Positions 1-9,609 of a stretch of 64,000 bases of DNA are shown one piece after another. Position 1 is the first letter of the stretch. Each line of letters starts with the position of its first letter. The position numbers were made by a program, and so were the translations under genes. The notes below the pieces were generated by a model. It was not told the origin of the DNA. It saw only the letters and a list, made by a program, of their open reading frames with translations, and did no database searches. Origin of the DNA: CAVXYG01 sp963706835 (GTDB taxonomy: Bacteria > Actinomycetota > Actinomycetes > S36-B12 > GCA-2699445); NCBI GenBank assembly GCA_963706835.1, contig CAVPOB010000002.1:1-64000 (forward strand). The letters are read 5' to 3'.

Positions 1-399
1 CCCCGCATCGTGGTCGGCAAGCCGGGCCTCGACGGCCACTCCAACGGCGCCGAGGTGATTGCGGTCTCGGCGCGGCACGTCGGCTTCGACGTGATCTACT
101 CCGGCATCCGGTTGTCCCCGGAGGAGATCGTGCAGTCGGCCGTGGAGGAGGGCGCCGATCTCATCGGCGCGTCGGTGCTGAGCGGGTCGCACATGGAACT
201 GTCCAAGCAGATGCTCGCGGGACTGGCGGCCGCGGGAGCAGCCGACGACATCGCCGTGGTGGTCGGGGGCATCATCCCGCCCAGCGACGCTGCGGAGTTG
301 ACCCAGCTGGGGATCGAACGGGTCTTCACGCCGGCCGACTACGAGTTGATGGACATCATGGAGTCGATTGTCGGGGTGCTCGAAGAGCGCGCCGCATGA
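1..399 (+). CDS. Cobalamin-binding subunit/domain of an acyl-CoA mutase (5' partial)
   Basis: The frame is open from the first base, so the N-terminus lies outside the window. The visible ~132 residues show the DxHxxG cobalamin-ligand motif (LDGHSNG) near their start, then a serine in GASVLSGSH and a VVVGGIIP glycine pair, the three landmarks of the B12-binding Rossmann fold. Known family: this fold carries adenosylcobalamin in methylmalonyl-, ethylmalonyl- and isobutyryl-CoA mutases, which rearrange acyl-CoA carbon skeletons in the cytoplasm. The stop overlaps the start of meaB by 4 bases (ATGA), so the two are co-translated. Whether this is a separate small subunit or the end of a large mutase cannot be seen; substrate is unknown. 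Confidence 0.85.
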   Translation, partial: PRIVVGKPGLDGHSNGAEVIAVSARHVGFDVIYSGIRLSPEEIVQSAVEEGADLIGASVLSGSHMELSKQMLAGLAAAGAADDIAVVVGGIIPPSDAAELTQLGIERVFTPADYELMDIMESIVGVLEERAA

Positions 400-1358
400 A
401 CGACGCCGAGCTCGTGCAGCGGGCCGGCGACCATCGCAACAAGCACGCGACCGCCAAACTCGTCGCGGTCTTCGAGGACACCCGTCCCGCGGCTGCGGCG
501 CGCCGGGCAGCGATCCTCGAACTGCTGCGGCAGCGGGGGCCGGCACGCAAGTCCGCGGTCCTCGGGCTCACGGGGACGCCGGGCGCCGGGAAGTCGAGTC
601 TGGTGGCGCGGATCGTGCCCCGGCTGCTGGAGTTGGACCCGCAGTTGTCGGTGGCCGTGCTGGCGGTGGACCCGGCCTCCCACGTCTCCGGCGGCGCGCT
701 GCTCGGCGATCGCACGCGCACCCGCTTCGGCAACGACGACCGCGCGTACTTCCGCAGCCAGTCCAATGCCTCGGAACTCGGCGGTCTGGCGCCCAGCACC
801 TACCAGGTCTCACGGCTGCTGCAGCACCTGTTTGATGTCGTCATCGTGGAGACCGTGGGAATCGGCCAGAGCGAACTGGACGTGCGCTACCTCGCCGATC
901 ATGTGTACCTCGTGCTGCAGCCCCTCGGCGGGGACGAGATCCAGTTCCTCAAGGCGGGCATCATCGAGATCCCGGACAGCTTCGTGCTCAACAAGTGCGA
1001 CGACCCGGCCGCGAACGTGTCGTACTACCAGTTGCGCTCGGCCCTATCCCTGGCCCGGCCGTTCGAGGCGGAGTTGCCGCCGGTCCACCGGACCAGCGCG
1101 CGCACCGGGGAGGGCATCGACGAGTTGTGCGCCGCGATGCTGGGGGTCGTGACCGGTAGTCGGCGCCACACCGAGGCGCAGCGGGAGGAGTACTTCTTCC
1201 AACGCTGGATCGGCGAGGAGTGGGGCAACGTCGGCCGTCGCTTTGCAGCGGCTCAACCGGGCGGCGCCGGCATGATCGTCGAGACCGCCGGCGGGTTCGA
1301 TGCCGCCCAGACGTGGTTCGACCGCCACATCGTGGACTGGGTCCACCCCCGCCGCTAG
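396..1358 (+). CDS. meaB: MeaB/ArgK-family G3E GTPase, chaperone of the B12-dependent mutase
   Basis: The 320-residue product has a P-loop GLTGTPGAGKSSL (about residues 57-69), a Walker B/G3 segment VVIVETVGIGQSE and a G4 NKCD motif, the set expected of MeaB GTPases, and family-like length. Known role: MeaB gates cofactor loading and protects the adenosylcobalamin mutase from inactivation. The ATGA overlap with the upstream B12-binding gene fits that partnership. It is followed by a short GC hairpin, so it likely ends the operon. No oddities seen. Confidence 0.93.
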   Translation: MNDAELVQRAGDHRNKHATAKLVAVFEDTRPAAAARRAAILELLRQRGPARKSAVLGLTGTPGAGKSSLVARIVPRLLELDPQLSVAVLAVDPASHVSGGALLGDRTRTRFGNDDRAYFRSQSNASELGGLAPSTYQVSRLLQHLFDVVIVETVGIGQSELDVRYLADHVYLVLQPLGGDEIQFLKAGIIEIPDSFVLNKCDDPAANVSYYQLRSALSLARPFEAELPPVHRTSARTGEGIDELCAAMLGVVTGSRRHTEAQREEYFFQRWIGEEWGNVGRRFAAAQPGGAGMIVETAGGFDAAQTWFDRHIVDWVHPRR

Positions 1359-1375
1359 TGCGCACCGGGCTCTGA

Positions 1376-1395
1376 AGGGGTGTCTGCGCACCCCT
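1376..1395 (+). terminator. Hairpin after meaB
   Basis: AGGGGTG (1376-1382) and CACCCCT (1389-1395) form a perfect 7-bp stem with a 6-nt loop, 17 bases after the meaB stop. No clear T tract follows, so it is a possible rather than certain intrinsic terminator. Confidence 0.45.
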
Positions 1396-1512
1396 ATTCG
1401 ATCATCGCAACTTGCCGATTTCTGACAAATATGGTGCTAGGGCTGGAAGGATCGGCCCGCGTGCGGTGTGATGTGAGACACGTCACGCGACTCGAGTAGA
1501 GGCGAGGAATCG

Positions 1513-4500
1513 ATGATCAGTGAGCAGAGAGACCCCACGGTAGCCAGTCTAGGCGGCACCGTCGTCGCGCCAGCAGCGACACGCCGCCGATGGCCAACCG
1601 CGCGGACACTGCTCGGTGCAGGACTGGCCGCTGCACTGATCTTGCCGACCAACGTCGCCGCCGCTGGGGCTGCCGGCGGCACCGCCTCAGCCGTTATCGG
1701 CGCTGAAGACCCCGCTGCGTTGACCCCGATTCCGGGACTGGCAGCCAGGCCCTACGGCGACACGGCGATGGAGGTGTCGTGGGCACCGGGGGTTGACGTA
1801 CCCTCCGGGGTCGAGTTCGTCCTGCTGCGTGACGGCGCCGAGGTCTTCCGGGGCCCTGAGCTGTTCCACTTCGACACCGGCCTGAGCCCGAGCACCTCCT
1901 ACGAGTACCAGGTCCAGGCCTACTTCGAGGGCCAGTTGCGCGCCCAATCCGAGGAGGTCACCGCAACCACCGAAGGCGTGGCGGTGTTCTCCGAGGGCGC
2001 CCTGCTCCCAGCCTTCGAACCTTCAGGCATCGACGGCGCTGGGTTCCAGAACGTCATCGCGGTCAGCCCGCTGGAACCCAACAAGCTGCTGCTGGGCGGC
2101 GACGTGGCGGGCATCAATCATTCGAATGACCGCGGTGAGCAGTGGTACGGCGGCAATGAGGGCCTCTACCGGCCCGAGCAGCTGCACATCGGTGATGTCG
2201 AGTGGTCGCCCACAGTGCGCGACAAGGGCTACATGTGCACGTCGTGGAAGGGCGGCGGGGGCGGCTTCTACGTGACCACCGATGCCGGTCAGAGTTGGAC
2301 CCTGCGGAACAGCCAGGCCGCCTGCCACGGCGGGTTGACCACAGAGCCGGTGCTCCCGTATCCGCATCCGCGGTCCACGGGCAACCTGATGGCCATCGAT
2401 GCCAGCAACGGCTACATCTATCTGGGCACTTGGAACAAGGGCGTCATGCGCTCCGTCGACGACGGCCGGACCTGGACGACGCTCGGACTGAGCGGAAAGT
2501 ACCTGCGCGGTATCGCGCTGGACGCCGCGAACCCGCAGGTCCTGTATGTGGCCGCAGCCAACGAGGGCGTCTATGTGACCACCTCCGCCCGCGGGACGGG
2601 CTCGCTCGCCCTGTTGGCAGGCAGCCCGAAGACGCCGGAAGAACTGGCGATCGTGGACAACGTGCTGTGGGTCGCTGCGGGAACCGCCGGGGTCTTCAAG
2701 GGCACCGGAAGCGGCGGCAGCCGCACCTTCAGCAAGGCCCCGCTCGCCACCAACGGCGAGGCGTCCTACTACACCGTCACGGGGTACAAGCCGAGCGGAT
2801 CGGCAGCCGTGCTCTACGTCGGCAACTTCAAGGGACCGAAGGTCGGAGCCTACAACGACAACATGTCCAAGTCCATCGATGGTGGTGCCACGTGGCAATC
2901 CATCACGCTGGATCCGAGCAAGATCGACTTCGTGCCGTGGGGGGGTACCGAGCCCTGGTGGCTCACGGAGAGCGAGCCGTGCTTCCGGATCGGCAAGCCC
3001 TGCTACGTGGCCTCGCAGATCGTGATCGACCCGGCCAACCCGCAGATCGTGTATGCCACCGGACGCTCCGGCGTGTGGCGCTCGGACAACGGCGGAGAGA
3101 ACTGGCGGCCGGCCGTCAGGGGCATCGGGGCCACGATCACCCGCGGTGCCGCCGTCGAGGCTTCCGGCGACAACGTCTTCGTGGCTTTGGCGGACTACGT
3201 CCTCGTCCAGTCCAGCGACAACGGAGTGAATTTCAAGAAGAACAAGCCGCCCCTGGGCAACGTCGGCTACGGCGTGGCCGTCGACCCCCGGGGACCGAAT
3301 CCTGTGGTCTACGTCGCCGCGGGTGAGCGCGACACCAACACCGAGGGCGATCTGTGGCGCAACGACAACCCGTTCGGCGGCGGTGCCTGGGTGTCGGAGG
3401 GCATTGGCGCGAAGGTCGGCAACAAGCGCATCATGGGAGTGGCCCTTGTCCCCAAGGACGGCGGGGGCCGCATCCTCTTCGCGGCAGTCGACGGCGGGGG
3501 GCTCTGGCGCAAGGAGGACAACGGCGCGTGGGCGAAGGTTTCGTCGGAGATCTCTGCGACTGCCGCGACCGGGGGTAACAGCCGCCGGGTTGTGCGCGGG
3601 GTGTCCGCCTCCAACGGGGTGCTCTACGCGTACGACCCGTACCGGGGTGTCTACCGTTCCACCGATCTCGGGCTGACCTGGGAGCGCATCTGGGCCAAGG
3701 CGTCCGTCGGCGACTTCACCGGCTTCATGTCTGTCGACCCGCAGAACCCTGGGACGCTCTACGTGGCTCCCGGAGACTCGGTCTACCGGATCGACGGCGC
3801 CGACAAGGGCACCGTCGGCAGCGGGTTGACCGCCGTGAATCTCAATGTGCCCAGACCGGGGCCGGTCTACGTCGCTTCGGACCGTTCAGTGTGGACGGTG
3901 CAGCAGGTCACACAGGCTGAGCCGGCCACCCTGTTGCGCTCCACCGATCGGGGGGCTTCCTGGGTCCGGGTGGACGATCCGGTTTGGCGCGGCCAGGTTG
4001 CCACGGCCACGGGCCTGGCCTTCAACACGGGGGACGGAGACACTGCGAAGGGGCGGGCCTTCGTGACCACTGATGGCACCGGCATGCTCATCGCCAAGTT
4101 CGTGCGATCCGGCACACCGTACGACCTCGAACAGCCGACCGCCGTCATGCAGAGGCCGGCAGAGGGCACGACGCTGCCGCAGGGCGAGACCCTCACGGTC
4201 TCCGGCACCGCGTCCGACAACGTCGGCGTCACCGGCGTCGACGTGGTGATCCTGCGCTACGACGATGAGGTCCAGGGCTTCCTGCAGGCCGATGGTTCTT
4301 TCGGCGGCGAGCAGGGAGCCAGGCTGCCCGCAACGCTGAGCAACCCAGGCGAGACGACGACCAACTGGACCTTCAGCACCGCCCTGCCGGGAGGCAGTTA
4401 CTACGCCTTCGCGCTTGCGCGCGACGCAGCCGGCAACGAGACCATCGATGTCCCAGTGCGTGGTTTCGCCGTGCTCAGCCCGGGAGGCGAACCCGACACG

Positions 4501-6936
4501 ACCGCCCCGACCGTCTCCGTGGTGACGCCGGCCGACGCCGGCGAGTACACCGGCGGCGCCGAGACAGTCTTCGCCGGGGCGGCTGCCGACAACGCCGGGG
4601 TGACCCGGGTCGGGGTCGCCATCCAGCGCCTGTCCGATAGGCTCTGGCTGCGGCCGGACGGCAGCTTCGGCGCCTACAACCAGCAGCCAGCGCAGCTCGC
4701 GGCACCCGGCTCGGCCAGCACCGAGTGGACCTTCCCAGTCGAACTCCCGGCCGGCGAGTACGGCTTCCGATCCCAGTCGGAGGACGCTGCGGGCAACCGC
4801 AGCCAGAACTCGGCGTGGCGCACCTTCTCGATCACCGAGACCGACACGGCGGCACCCGAGATCGCCGTGACCGCACCCGTGCCATCGGCGTACGTGCCCA
4901 GCAACGCGGTCGAGCTCGCCGGCACAGCCACGGACGCCATCGGCGTGGCGAAGGTGGGCGTCGCCGTCCAGCGCCTGTCGGACAAGCTCTGGCTGCGCCC
5001 CGATGGCTCCTTCGGCGCCTACAACCAGCAGGCCGCTGTCCTGGGCTCACCGGATGGGCCGAGTACCTCGTGGGCGTTGACGACCGAACTGCCCCCAGGC
5101 ACGTACGGGATCCACGCCGCAGCGACCGACACCTCCGGCAACAAGAGCCCGAACTCGCCGTGGCGGACCTTTACGGTGTTCACGCAGGACGACACCGCAC
5201 CTGCGTTGACCATGGACGAACCGGTAGCCGGGCAGCAGTACGCCCCGGGCGAGGACGTGGTGATCTCCGGGACGGCGTCGGACAACGTGGGCGCGGCCTA
5301 CGTCGCCCTGGGCATCCAGCGAGGCTCGGACGACAACTGGCTGCAACCGGACGGCACCTGGGGTCCGCCGGCGTACCTGCTGGCCGAGCTGAGCAGCCCG
5401 GGCGCAACGGGCACCGGGTGGACCTACTCGGTCGCTCTGGACCCCGACGAGTACGCCGTGCAAGCCGTCTCGCTGGACGCTGCAGGCAATATCAGCGCTC
5501 CGACGGGATCGCGCGGGTTCGAGGTGGTGGCCCCCGACACTACGGCGCCGCAACTGAGCGTGCAGGCGCCGCAGGAGGGCCAGGAGTTCCTCGCCGGCGA
5601 GGCGGTCCAGGTCACCGGAACCGCCTCGGACGGCGTCGGTGTGACGGGCGTGGGCGTGAGCATCCAGCGCGCATCGGACGACAACTACCTGCAGCCGGAC
5701 GGCAGTTGGGGCGCCGCGGCGATGCTCGACGCCGATCTCAGTAGCCCCGGCGGTCCCAGCACCGACTGGAGCGTCTCGGCGGCGCTGGAGCCGGACACCT
5801 ACCTGGTGCAGGCGGTCGCTACCGATGCGGCCGGCAACATGAGCCAGCCATCCGCGGCCCGCAGCCTCAGCGTGATCGATCCTGTGGTGCCCGACATCGA
5901 GGTCCCGCAGATCACCGTCTCGGTCCCGACGCAGGATCAGGCATTCCCCAGTTCGGGACAGGTCACGGTTTCTGGAAGCGCCAGCGACAACGTCGCGGTG
6001 GCTGGGGCCGGTGTCGCTATCCAGCGACAGTCCGACAAGCGGTGGCTGCGGCCGAACGGCACCTGGGGCGCCTACATCCAACAGGGGGCTGAACTCAGCG
6101 ACCCGGGCGCGACCAGCACCGACTGGGCATTCCCCGTCACCCTCCCGCCGGGCGACTACGGGGTGCAGACGGCAGCCACGGACGAGGCCGGCAACAAGAG
6201 CGCGGTCTCGCCGTGGCGGAGGTTCAGCGTTGCCGCACCGCCGCAGGAGCCGCCCTCGGACACGGAAGGGCCAGTGATCGACGTGGCCCTACCCGCCGAC
6301 GGGCAGGTGCTGCCGGCTGGCCAACTGTGGCTGGTCGGAACGGCCACGGACAACGTCAAGGTCACCGGTGCGACCGCGGCGGTCCAACGGGCCTCGGACA
6401 AGAAGTGGCTGACCAGCCGCGGTGGCTGGACCCGGTCCCGCAACGACCTCGAAGCGGCCATCGCGTTCGACGCCTCCGGCATGGCCAGCTGGTACTTGTC
6501 GGCCACGCTGAAGGTGGGATCGTATGCCGTCGCCGCAACGGCCATTGATGCGGCCGGCAACGCCAGCGAGGCCGCAGGCCCCATCGGGTTCCGCGTCCGA
6601 GTAGCGCGACGCTGGCCGCACCGCAGCCCGCCCTGGCACGTGCGCTCAGGGCGGGCTGCGGTGAATTCGGGGGTCACCGGGGCCCGGTGTAGGCTTGGTT
6701 GGACTTGCGCGGCGTGCTGCAATAACGGCCGGGCAAAGGACGGCGAGGGGGCCCTATGCCAACCGGACGCGCGATTTCCGCAGACGCCCGCGCGGATCGC
6801 CTGGATGAGGATCCGCTGGCGCCGGCGTTCATCGTCGGGGCTCCACGGTCGGGCACGAGTCTGCTGTACCGGGTTCTGGCTCTTCACCCGCGCGCCGCCT
6901 GGATCAACAACTACCAGCGGCGCGCTCCGGCCGTGA
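1513..6936 (+). CDS. Giant secreted protein: Fn3-like, BNR/sortilin-type repeats, seven Ig-like repeats; true end probably near 6604
   Basis: An ATG with GGCGAGG upstream starts a protein with a hydrophobic leader (about residues 30-57). An Fn3-like segment follows (about 70-155), then a long beta-propeller-like region (about 180-860) with repeated S-x-D-x-G-x-T-W motifs (SVDDGRTW, SIDGGATW, SDNGGENW, STDRGASW) typical of BNR/VPS10 repeats. Seven ~115-residue Ig-like repeats follow from about residue 870 to 1696, each starting near D-T-x-A-P and most holding a WLxPDGSxG-like motif. Such architecture suggests an exported cell-surface or glycan-binding protein. From codon 1697 the frame is implausible: Arg/Cys-rich, it runs through a strong hairpin (6619-6663) and 181 bases into the next gene. 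A TAG in the +1 frame at 6602-6604 is the likely real stop, so a late frameshift or stop loss is inferred. No LPXTG anchor is visible. Confidence 0.85.
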   Translation: MISEQRDPTVASLGGTVVAPAATRRRWPTARTLLGAGLAAALILPTNVAAAGAAGGTASAVIGAEDPAALTPIPGLAARPYGDTAMEVSWAPGVDVPSGVEFVLLRDGAEVFRGPELFHFDTGLSPSTSYEYQVQAYFEGQLRAQSEEVTATTEGVAVFSEGALLPAFEPSGIDGAGFQNVIAVSPLEPNKLLLGGDVAGINHSNDRGEQWYGGNEGLYRPEQLHIGDVEWSPTVRDKGYMCTSWKGGGGGFYVTTDAGQSWTLRNSQAACHGGLTTEPVLPYPHPRSTGNLMAIDASNGYIYLGTWNKGVMRSVDDGRTWTTLGLSGKYLRGIALDAANPQVLYVAAANEGVYVTTSARGTGSLALLAGSPKTPEELAIVDNVLWVAAGTAGVFKGTGSGGSRTFSKAPLATNGEASYYTVTGYKPSGSAAVLYVGNFKGPKVGAYNDNMSKSIDGGATWQSITLDPSKIDFVPWGGTEPWWLTESEPCFRIGKPCYVASQIVIDPANPQIVYATGRSGVWRSDNGGENWRPAVRGIGATITRGAAVEASGDNVFVALADYVLVQSSDNGVNFKKNKPPLGNVGYGVAVDPRGPNPVVYVAAGERDTNTEGDLWRNDNPFGGGAWVSEGIGAKVGNKRIMGVALVPKDGGGRILFAAVDGGGLWRKEDNGAWAKVSSEISATAATGGNSRRVVRGVSASNGVLYAYDPYRGVYRSTDLGLTWERIWAKASVGDFTGFMSVDPQNPGTLYVAPGDSVYRIDGADKGTVGSGLTAVNLNVPRPGPVYVASDRSVWTVQQVTQAEPATLLRSTDRGASWVRVDDPVWRGQVATATGLAFNTGDGDTAKGRAFVTTDGTGMLIAKFVRSGTPYDLEQPTAVMQRPAEGTTLPQGETLTVSGTASDNVGVTGVDVVILRYDDEVQGFLQADGSFGGEQGARLPATLSNPGETTTNWTFSTALPGGSYYAFALARDAAGNETIDVPVRGFAVLSPGGEPDTTAPTVSVVTPADAGEYTGGAETVFAGAAADNAGVTRVGVAIQRLSDRLWLRPDGSFGAYNQQPAQLAAPGSASTEWTFPVELPAGEYGFRSQSEDAAGNRSQNSAWRTFSITETDTAAPEIAVTAPVPSAYVPSNAVELAGTATDAIGVAKVGVAVQRLSDKLWLRPDGSFGAYNQQAAVLGSPDGPSTSWALTTELPPGTYGIHAAATDTSGNKSPNSPWRTFTVFTQDDTAPALTMDEPVAGQQYAPGEDVVISGTASDNVGAAYVALGIQRGSDDNWLQPDGTWGPPAYLLAELSSPGATGTGWTYSVALDPDEYAVQAVSLDAAGNISAPTGSRGFEVVAPDTTAPQLSVQAPQEGQEFLAGEAVQVTGTASDGVGVTGVGVSIQRASDDNYLQPDGSWGAAAMLDADLSSPGGPSTDWSVSAALEPDTYLVQAVATDAAGNMSQPSAARSLSVIDPVVPDIEVPQITVSVPTQDQAFPSSGQVTVSGSASDNVAVAGAGVAIQRQSDKRWLRPNGTWGAYIQQGAELSDPGATSTDWAFPVTLPPGDYGVQTAATDEAGNKSAVSPWRRFSVAAPPQEPPSDTEGPVIDVALPADGQVLPAGQLWLVGTATDNVKVTGATAAVQRASDKKWLTSRGGWTRSRNDLEAAIAFDASGMASWYLSATLKVGSYAVAATAIDAAGNASEAAGPIGFRVRVARRWPHRSPPWHVRSGRAAVNSGVTGARCRLGWTCAACCNNGRAKDGEGALCQPDARFPQTPARIAWMRIRWRRRSSSGLHGRARVCCTGFWLFTRAPPGSTTTSGALRP
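6619..6663 (+). terminator. Strong hairpin terminator after the giant repeat protein
   Basis: Positions 6619-6635 and 6647-6663 form a perfect 17-bp stem (left arm CACCGCAGCCCGCCCTG) with an 11-nt loop. No T run follows, as is common for actinobacterial terminators. It sits inside the open frame of the preceding gene, which argues that the frame's real stop lies just before it. Confidence 0.75.
6699..6726 (+). promoter_or_regulatory. Candidate promoter for the sulfotransferase operon
   Basis: TTGGAC (6699-6704) and AATAAC (6721-6726) are spaced by 16 bases and lie between the terminator hairpin and the first sulfotransferase start. The match to sigma-70 consensus is partial; position is the main support. 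Confidence 0.3.
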
Positions 6937-7703
6937 CACGGCTGGCCGCCCTGAACCGGCTGTCCACCGCCGCCCCGAAGACGCGCAGGACCGTGTGGTT
7001 CGGCAGCGATGGCGACGACGCCTACCGCTACAACGCGCAGCGCTCGCTGCTGGAACGCTTCTTCCCGCAACCGGTGGAGGGCGAGCCGCTGTTCCGTCAG
7101 CGCGGCATCCCGGAGGAGGGGGGCACTGGTCCAGCCACGCCCGACCAGTTGCGCATCCGCGACGACTTCGCAGACATCCTGCGCTACACCGGCACGGATG
7201 TACTGATCAGCAAGCGCATCGGCCACAACCTGCGCATCCCACTACTGCACGACATCTTCCCCAAGGCCCGCTTCCTCGTGTTGACCCGCGACGGGCGCGC
7301 CGTGGCCTCCTCGTTGCTGCGCGTGGACTGGTGGCCGGACAACTACCTGTGGTGGTACGGGGCCACCGTCAAGGATGCGACGGCTCGGGGGGCCGATCCA
7401 CTGACGCTCAGCGCCACCCACTGGGTGCGCGAGGTGGATGCCATCGACACCGGCCTGTCCGGAGTCCCCGAGCAGCAGGTCCTGCACCTGCGCTACGAGG
7501 AACTGGTGCAGGACCCGCATGCCGTGCTGCGATCGGCTCGCGCCTTCATCGGCCTCCCCGACGACCACCGCTGGATCAGCGCTGTTGCATCCCTGCAGTT
7601 CCCGAACCGGAACAGCAACTGGGAGGCGCACTTCGCCGGACGCGCCGCCGAAGTGACCCAACTGCAGCGCGAGCAGCTGGCACTGCACGGATACGCGATC
7701 TGA
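6756..7703 (+). CDS. PAPS-dependent sulfotransferase family protein 1
   Basis: 315 residues starting at an ATG preceded by GGCGAGGGGG. The N-terminus holds the 5'-phosphosulfate-binding loop GAPRSGTSLL (about residues 28-37), and DGRAVASSLL with WWPDNYLWWYG further on matches the 3'-phosphate-binding region of the family. Known role: transfer of sulfate from PAPS to a hydroxyl or amine of a glycan or small molecule. First of three consecutive sulfotransferase-like genes; one base separates it from the next. The acceptor is unknown; the surrounding polysaccharide genes suggest a glycan. Confidence 0.85.
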   Translation: MPTGRAISADARADRLDEDPLAPAFIVGAPRSGTSLLYRVLALHPRAAWINNYQRRAPAVTRLAALNRLSTAAPKTRRTVWFGSDGDDAYRYNAQRSLLERFFPQPVEGEPLFRQRGIPEEGGTGPATPDQLRIRDDFADILRYTGTDVLISKRIGHNLRIPLLHDIFPKARFLVLTRDGRAVASSLLRVDWWPDNYLWWYGATVKDATARGADPLTLSATHWVREVDAIDTGLSGVPEQQVLHLRYEELVQDPHAVLRSARAFIGLPDDHRWISAVASLQFPNRNSNWEAHFAGRAAEVTQLQREQLALHGYAI

Positions 7704-7704
7704 C

Positions 7705-8583
7705 GTGGGCGACACGCGACGGGTATTCGTCCTGGGCACGGGACGCTGCGGATCGACACTGGTGCACGAGGTCCTGGCCCGGCATGAGGGCACGGGGTTC
7801 ATCACCAACCTCGACGACCTGGGCGTGACCAAGTCCAGCCATACGCAGAACTCCCTGTGGCGAAGGTTGCCTCCCGGCGCGACGGAGAAGGGTCGCGCAC
7901 GCTTCGCCCCCTCTGAGAGCTACCGGGTGCTGGAGCGCGAGGTCGGGCCGATCATCGTGGACCCGATTCGGGATCTGACGGCGGCAGACGCGACGCCTTG
8001 GCTGGCGAAGCGGGTGAGGCACTTCTTCGACGAGCGCTCGCCCCGGCTCAAGGCGCCCGTGCTGCTGCACAAGTTCACCGGGTGGCCCCGTGTCGGCTTC
8101 CTCGACGCGATCTACCCCGATGCGCTGTTCATCGACGTCGTGCGTGACGGCCGCGCTGTCGCGAACTCCTGGCTGCAGATGCCCTGGTGGCGCGGTCATC
8201 GGGGCCCGGGCGAATGGCATTTCGGGCCGCTGCCAGCTGACCTCCAGGACGTGTGGGAGCAGCACGACCGCTCGTTCCCAGTACTGGCCGCCCTCGCATG
8301 GCGGATGCTGATCGACGCCTACGAAGGCGCCCGAGCTTCCGTCAAGCACGACCGCTGGTTGGCGGTGCGGTACGAAGACGTGGTGAGCGACCCACAGGGA
8401 CAAATCGCGTCGATGCTTGAGCACATGGATCTGGAGCGAACTCCCTTGTTTGACCGCGGGCTTCAGCAGTATCGCTTCTCCAGCGGTAGGACGGACGCCT
8501 ACCGGCGCGACCTCTCAACTGCTGACGTTGCTGCCATGGAGGACGTACTCGGCCCCCACCTGCAGCGACTCGGCTACCGGTGA
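7705..8583 (+). CDS. PAPS-dependent sulfotransferase family protein 2
   Basis: A GTG start lies one base after the previous stop, so translation is probably coupled. The 292-residue product opens with the PAPS loop (VFVLGTGRCGSTLVHE, residues 7-22) and carries VRDGRAVANSWLQMPWWRG in its middle, the 3'-phosphate-binding strand and helix. It is only distantly similar to its upstream neighbour, so the pair probably differ in acceptor. Cytoplasmic, no leader seen. Confidence 0.83.
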   Translation: MGDTRRVFVLGTGRCGSTLVHEVLARHEGTGFITNLDDLGVTKSSHTQNSLWRRLPPGATEKGRARFAPSESYRVLEREVGPIIVDPIRDLTAADATPWLAKRVRHFFDERSPRLKAPVLLHKFTGWPRVGFLDAIYPDALFIDVVRDGRAVANSWLQMPWWRGHRGPGEWHFGPLPADLQDVWEQHDRSFPVLAALAWRMLIDAYEGARASVKHDRWLAVRYEDVVSDPQGQIASMLEHMDLERTPLFDRGLQQYRFSSGRTDAYRRDLSTADVAAMEDVLGPHLQRLGYR

Positions 8584-8673
8584 TGGGAGCGAGGGTGATC
8601 GAACCCGCCCTGCAACCCACATAATGGCAAATGGGCCCACGCTACGAACAACTGCGATCACCTAGGGGGACGC

Positions 8674-9609
8674 GTGACGACGACGGTGCTGTACGTTGGA
8701 GGAACGGGACGCAGCGGAAGCACCGTCTTGGCCAACCTGCTCGGGGAAGCCGACAACGCGGTGTCTGTGGGTGAGGTGAGATTCCTCTGGGAGCGCGGCG
8801 TACTGGAGGACCGGCTGTGTGGATGCGGCGAGCATTTCTCGCAATGTCCCTTCTGGCAGGAAGTACTCACAGCCGCCTACCCGACGGGGGCGCCGTCCGC
8901 GGCAGCGGTGATCCATCGGTTGCGGAATCGCACCAGGATGCGGCAACTGCCCGGCTTGCTGGCCAGCACGCGCGGAGTTGACGATCTTGCGGCTGTGCTC
9001 GCGCCCTTGTACCGGGCCATCGCCGAAGTGGCCGGTGCGGATATAGTGGTGGACTCATCGAAATTGCCGACCTACGCCGCGCTGTTGCAGGCCGTGCCGG
9101 AACTTGACGTGCGAATGCTGCACCTGGTCCGCGATCCACGGGCCGCAGCCTTCTCCTGGCGGCGGGTGAAGGAACTGCCTGACAAAGGCGCCCGAACCAC
9201 CATGGAGCGCCGCGGGATCGTCAAGAGCGCAAGCCTCTGGTCGGTCTGGAACGGCGCCTTGGAGTACATCTGGCGCGATCGGCCCGACGCGTACTACCGG
9301 ATGAGCTATGAGAATTTCGTCGATGATCCGGCATCCGAGTTGCGAGCGGCGATGGCAGCCTTCGCTCTGGCGGGGCAGCCCTGGTCGGCGCTGACGAGTC
9401 CCCGCTCGGCGCGCGTTTCGACACACCACACCGTGGCCGGGAACCCCGCGCGATTGCGGCAGGGAACGGTGCAACTGCAACTCGACGACGAGTGGCTGGC
9501 ATCCATGCCCAGGCGGGATCAGGTTGCGGTGGAGACGGTCGCAGCCCCACTACTGCACCGCTACGGGTATCGAAAGAACCAGTTCGTGGCGACCACACCG
9601 GCACCATGA
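8674..9609 (+). CDS. PAPS-dependent sulfotransferase family protein 3
   Basis: GTG start 90 bases after gene 2, preceded by TAGGGGGACGC. The 311 residues contain the loop YVGGTGRSGSTVLANLL at residues 6-22 and LVRDPRAAAFSWRR for the 3'-phosphate side. A CGCGEHFSQCPFW stretch (about residue 50) gives three cysteines seen in a bacterial sulfotransferase subgroup. The stop overlaps the start of the glycosidase-like lipoprotein by ATGA, tying sulfation and glycan-hydrolase genes into one operon. Confidence 0.83.
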   Translation: MTTTVLYVGGTGRSGSTVLANLLGEADNAVSVGEVRFLWERGVLEDRLCGCGEHFSQCPFWQEVLTAAYPTGAPSAAAVIHRLRNRTRMRQLPGLLASTRGVDDLAAVLAPLYRAIAEVAGADIVVDSSKLPTYAALLQAVPELDVRMLHLVRDPRAAAFSWRRVKELPDKGARTTMERRGIVKSASLWSVWNGALEYIWRDRPDAYYRMSYENFVDDPASELRAAMAAFALAGQPWSALTSPRSARVSTHHTVAGNPARLRQGTVQLQLDDEWLASMPRRDQVAVETVAAPLLHRYGYRKNQFVATTPAP

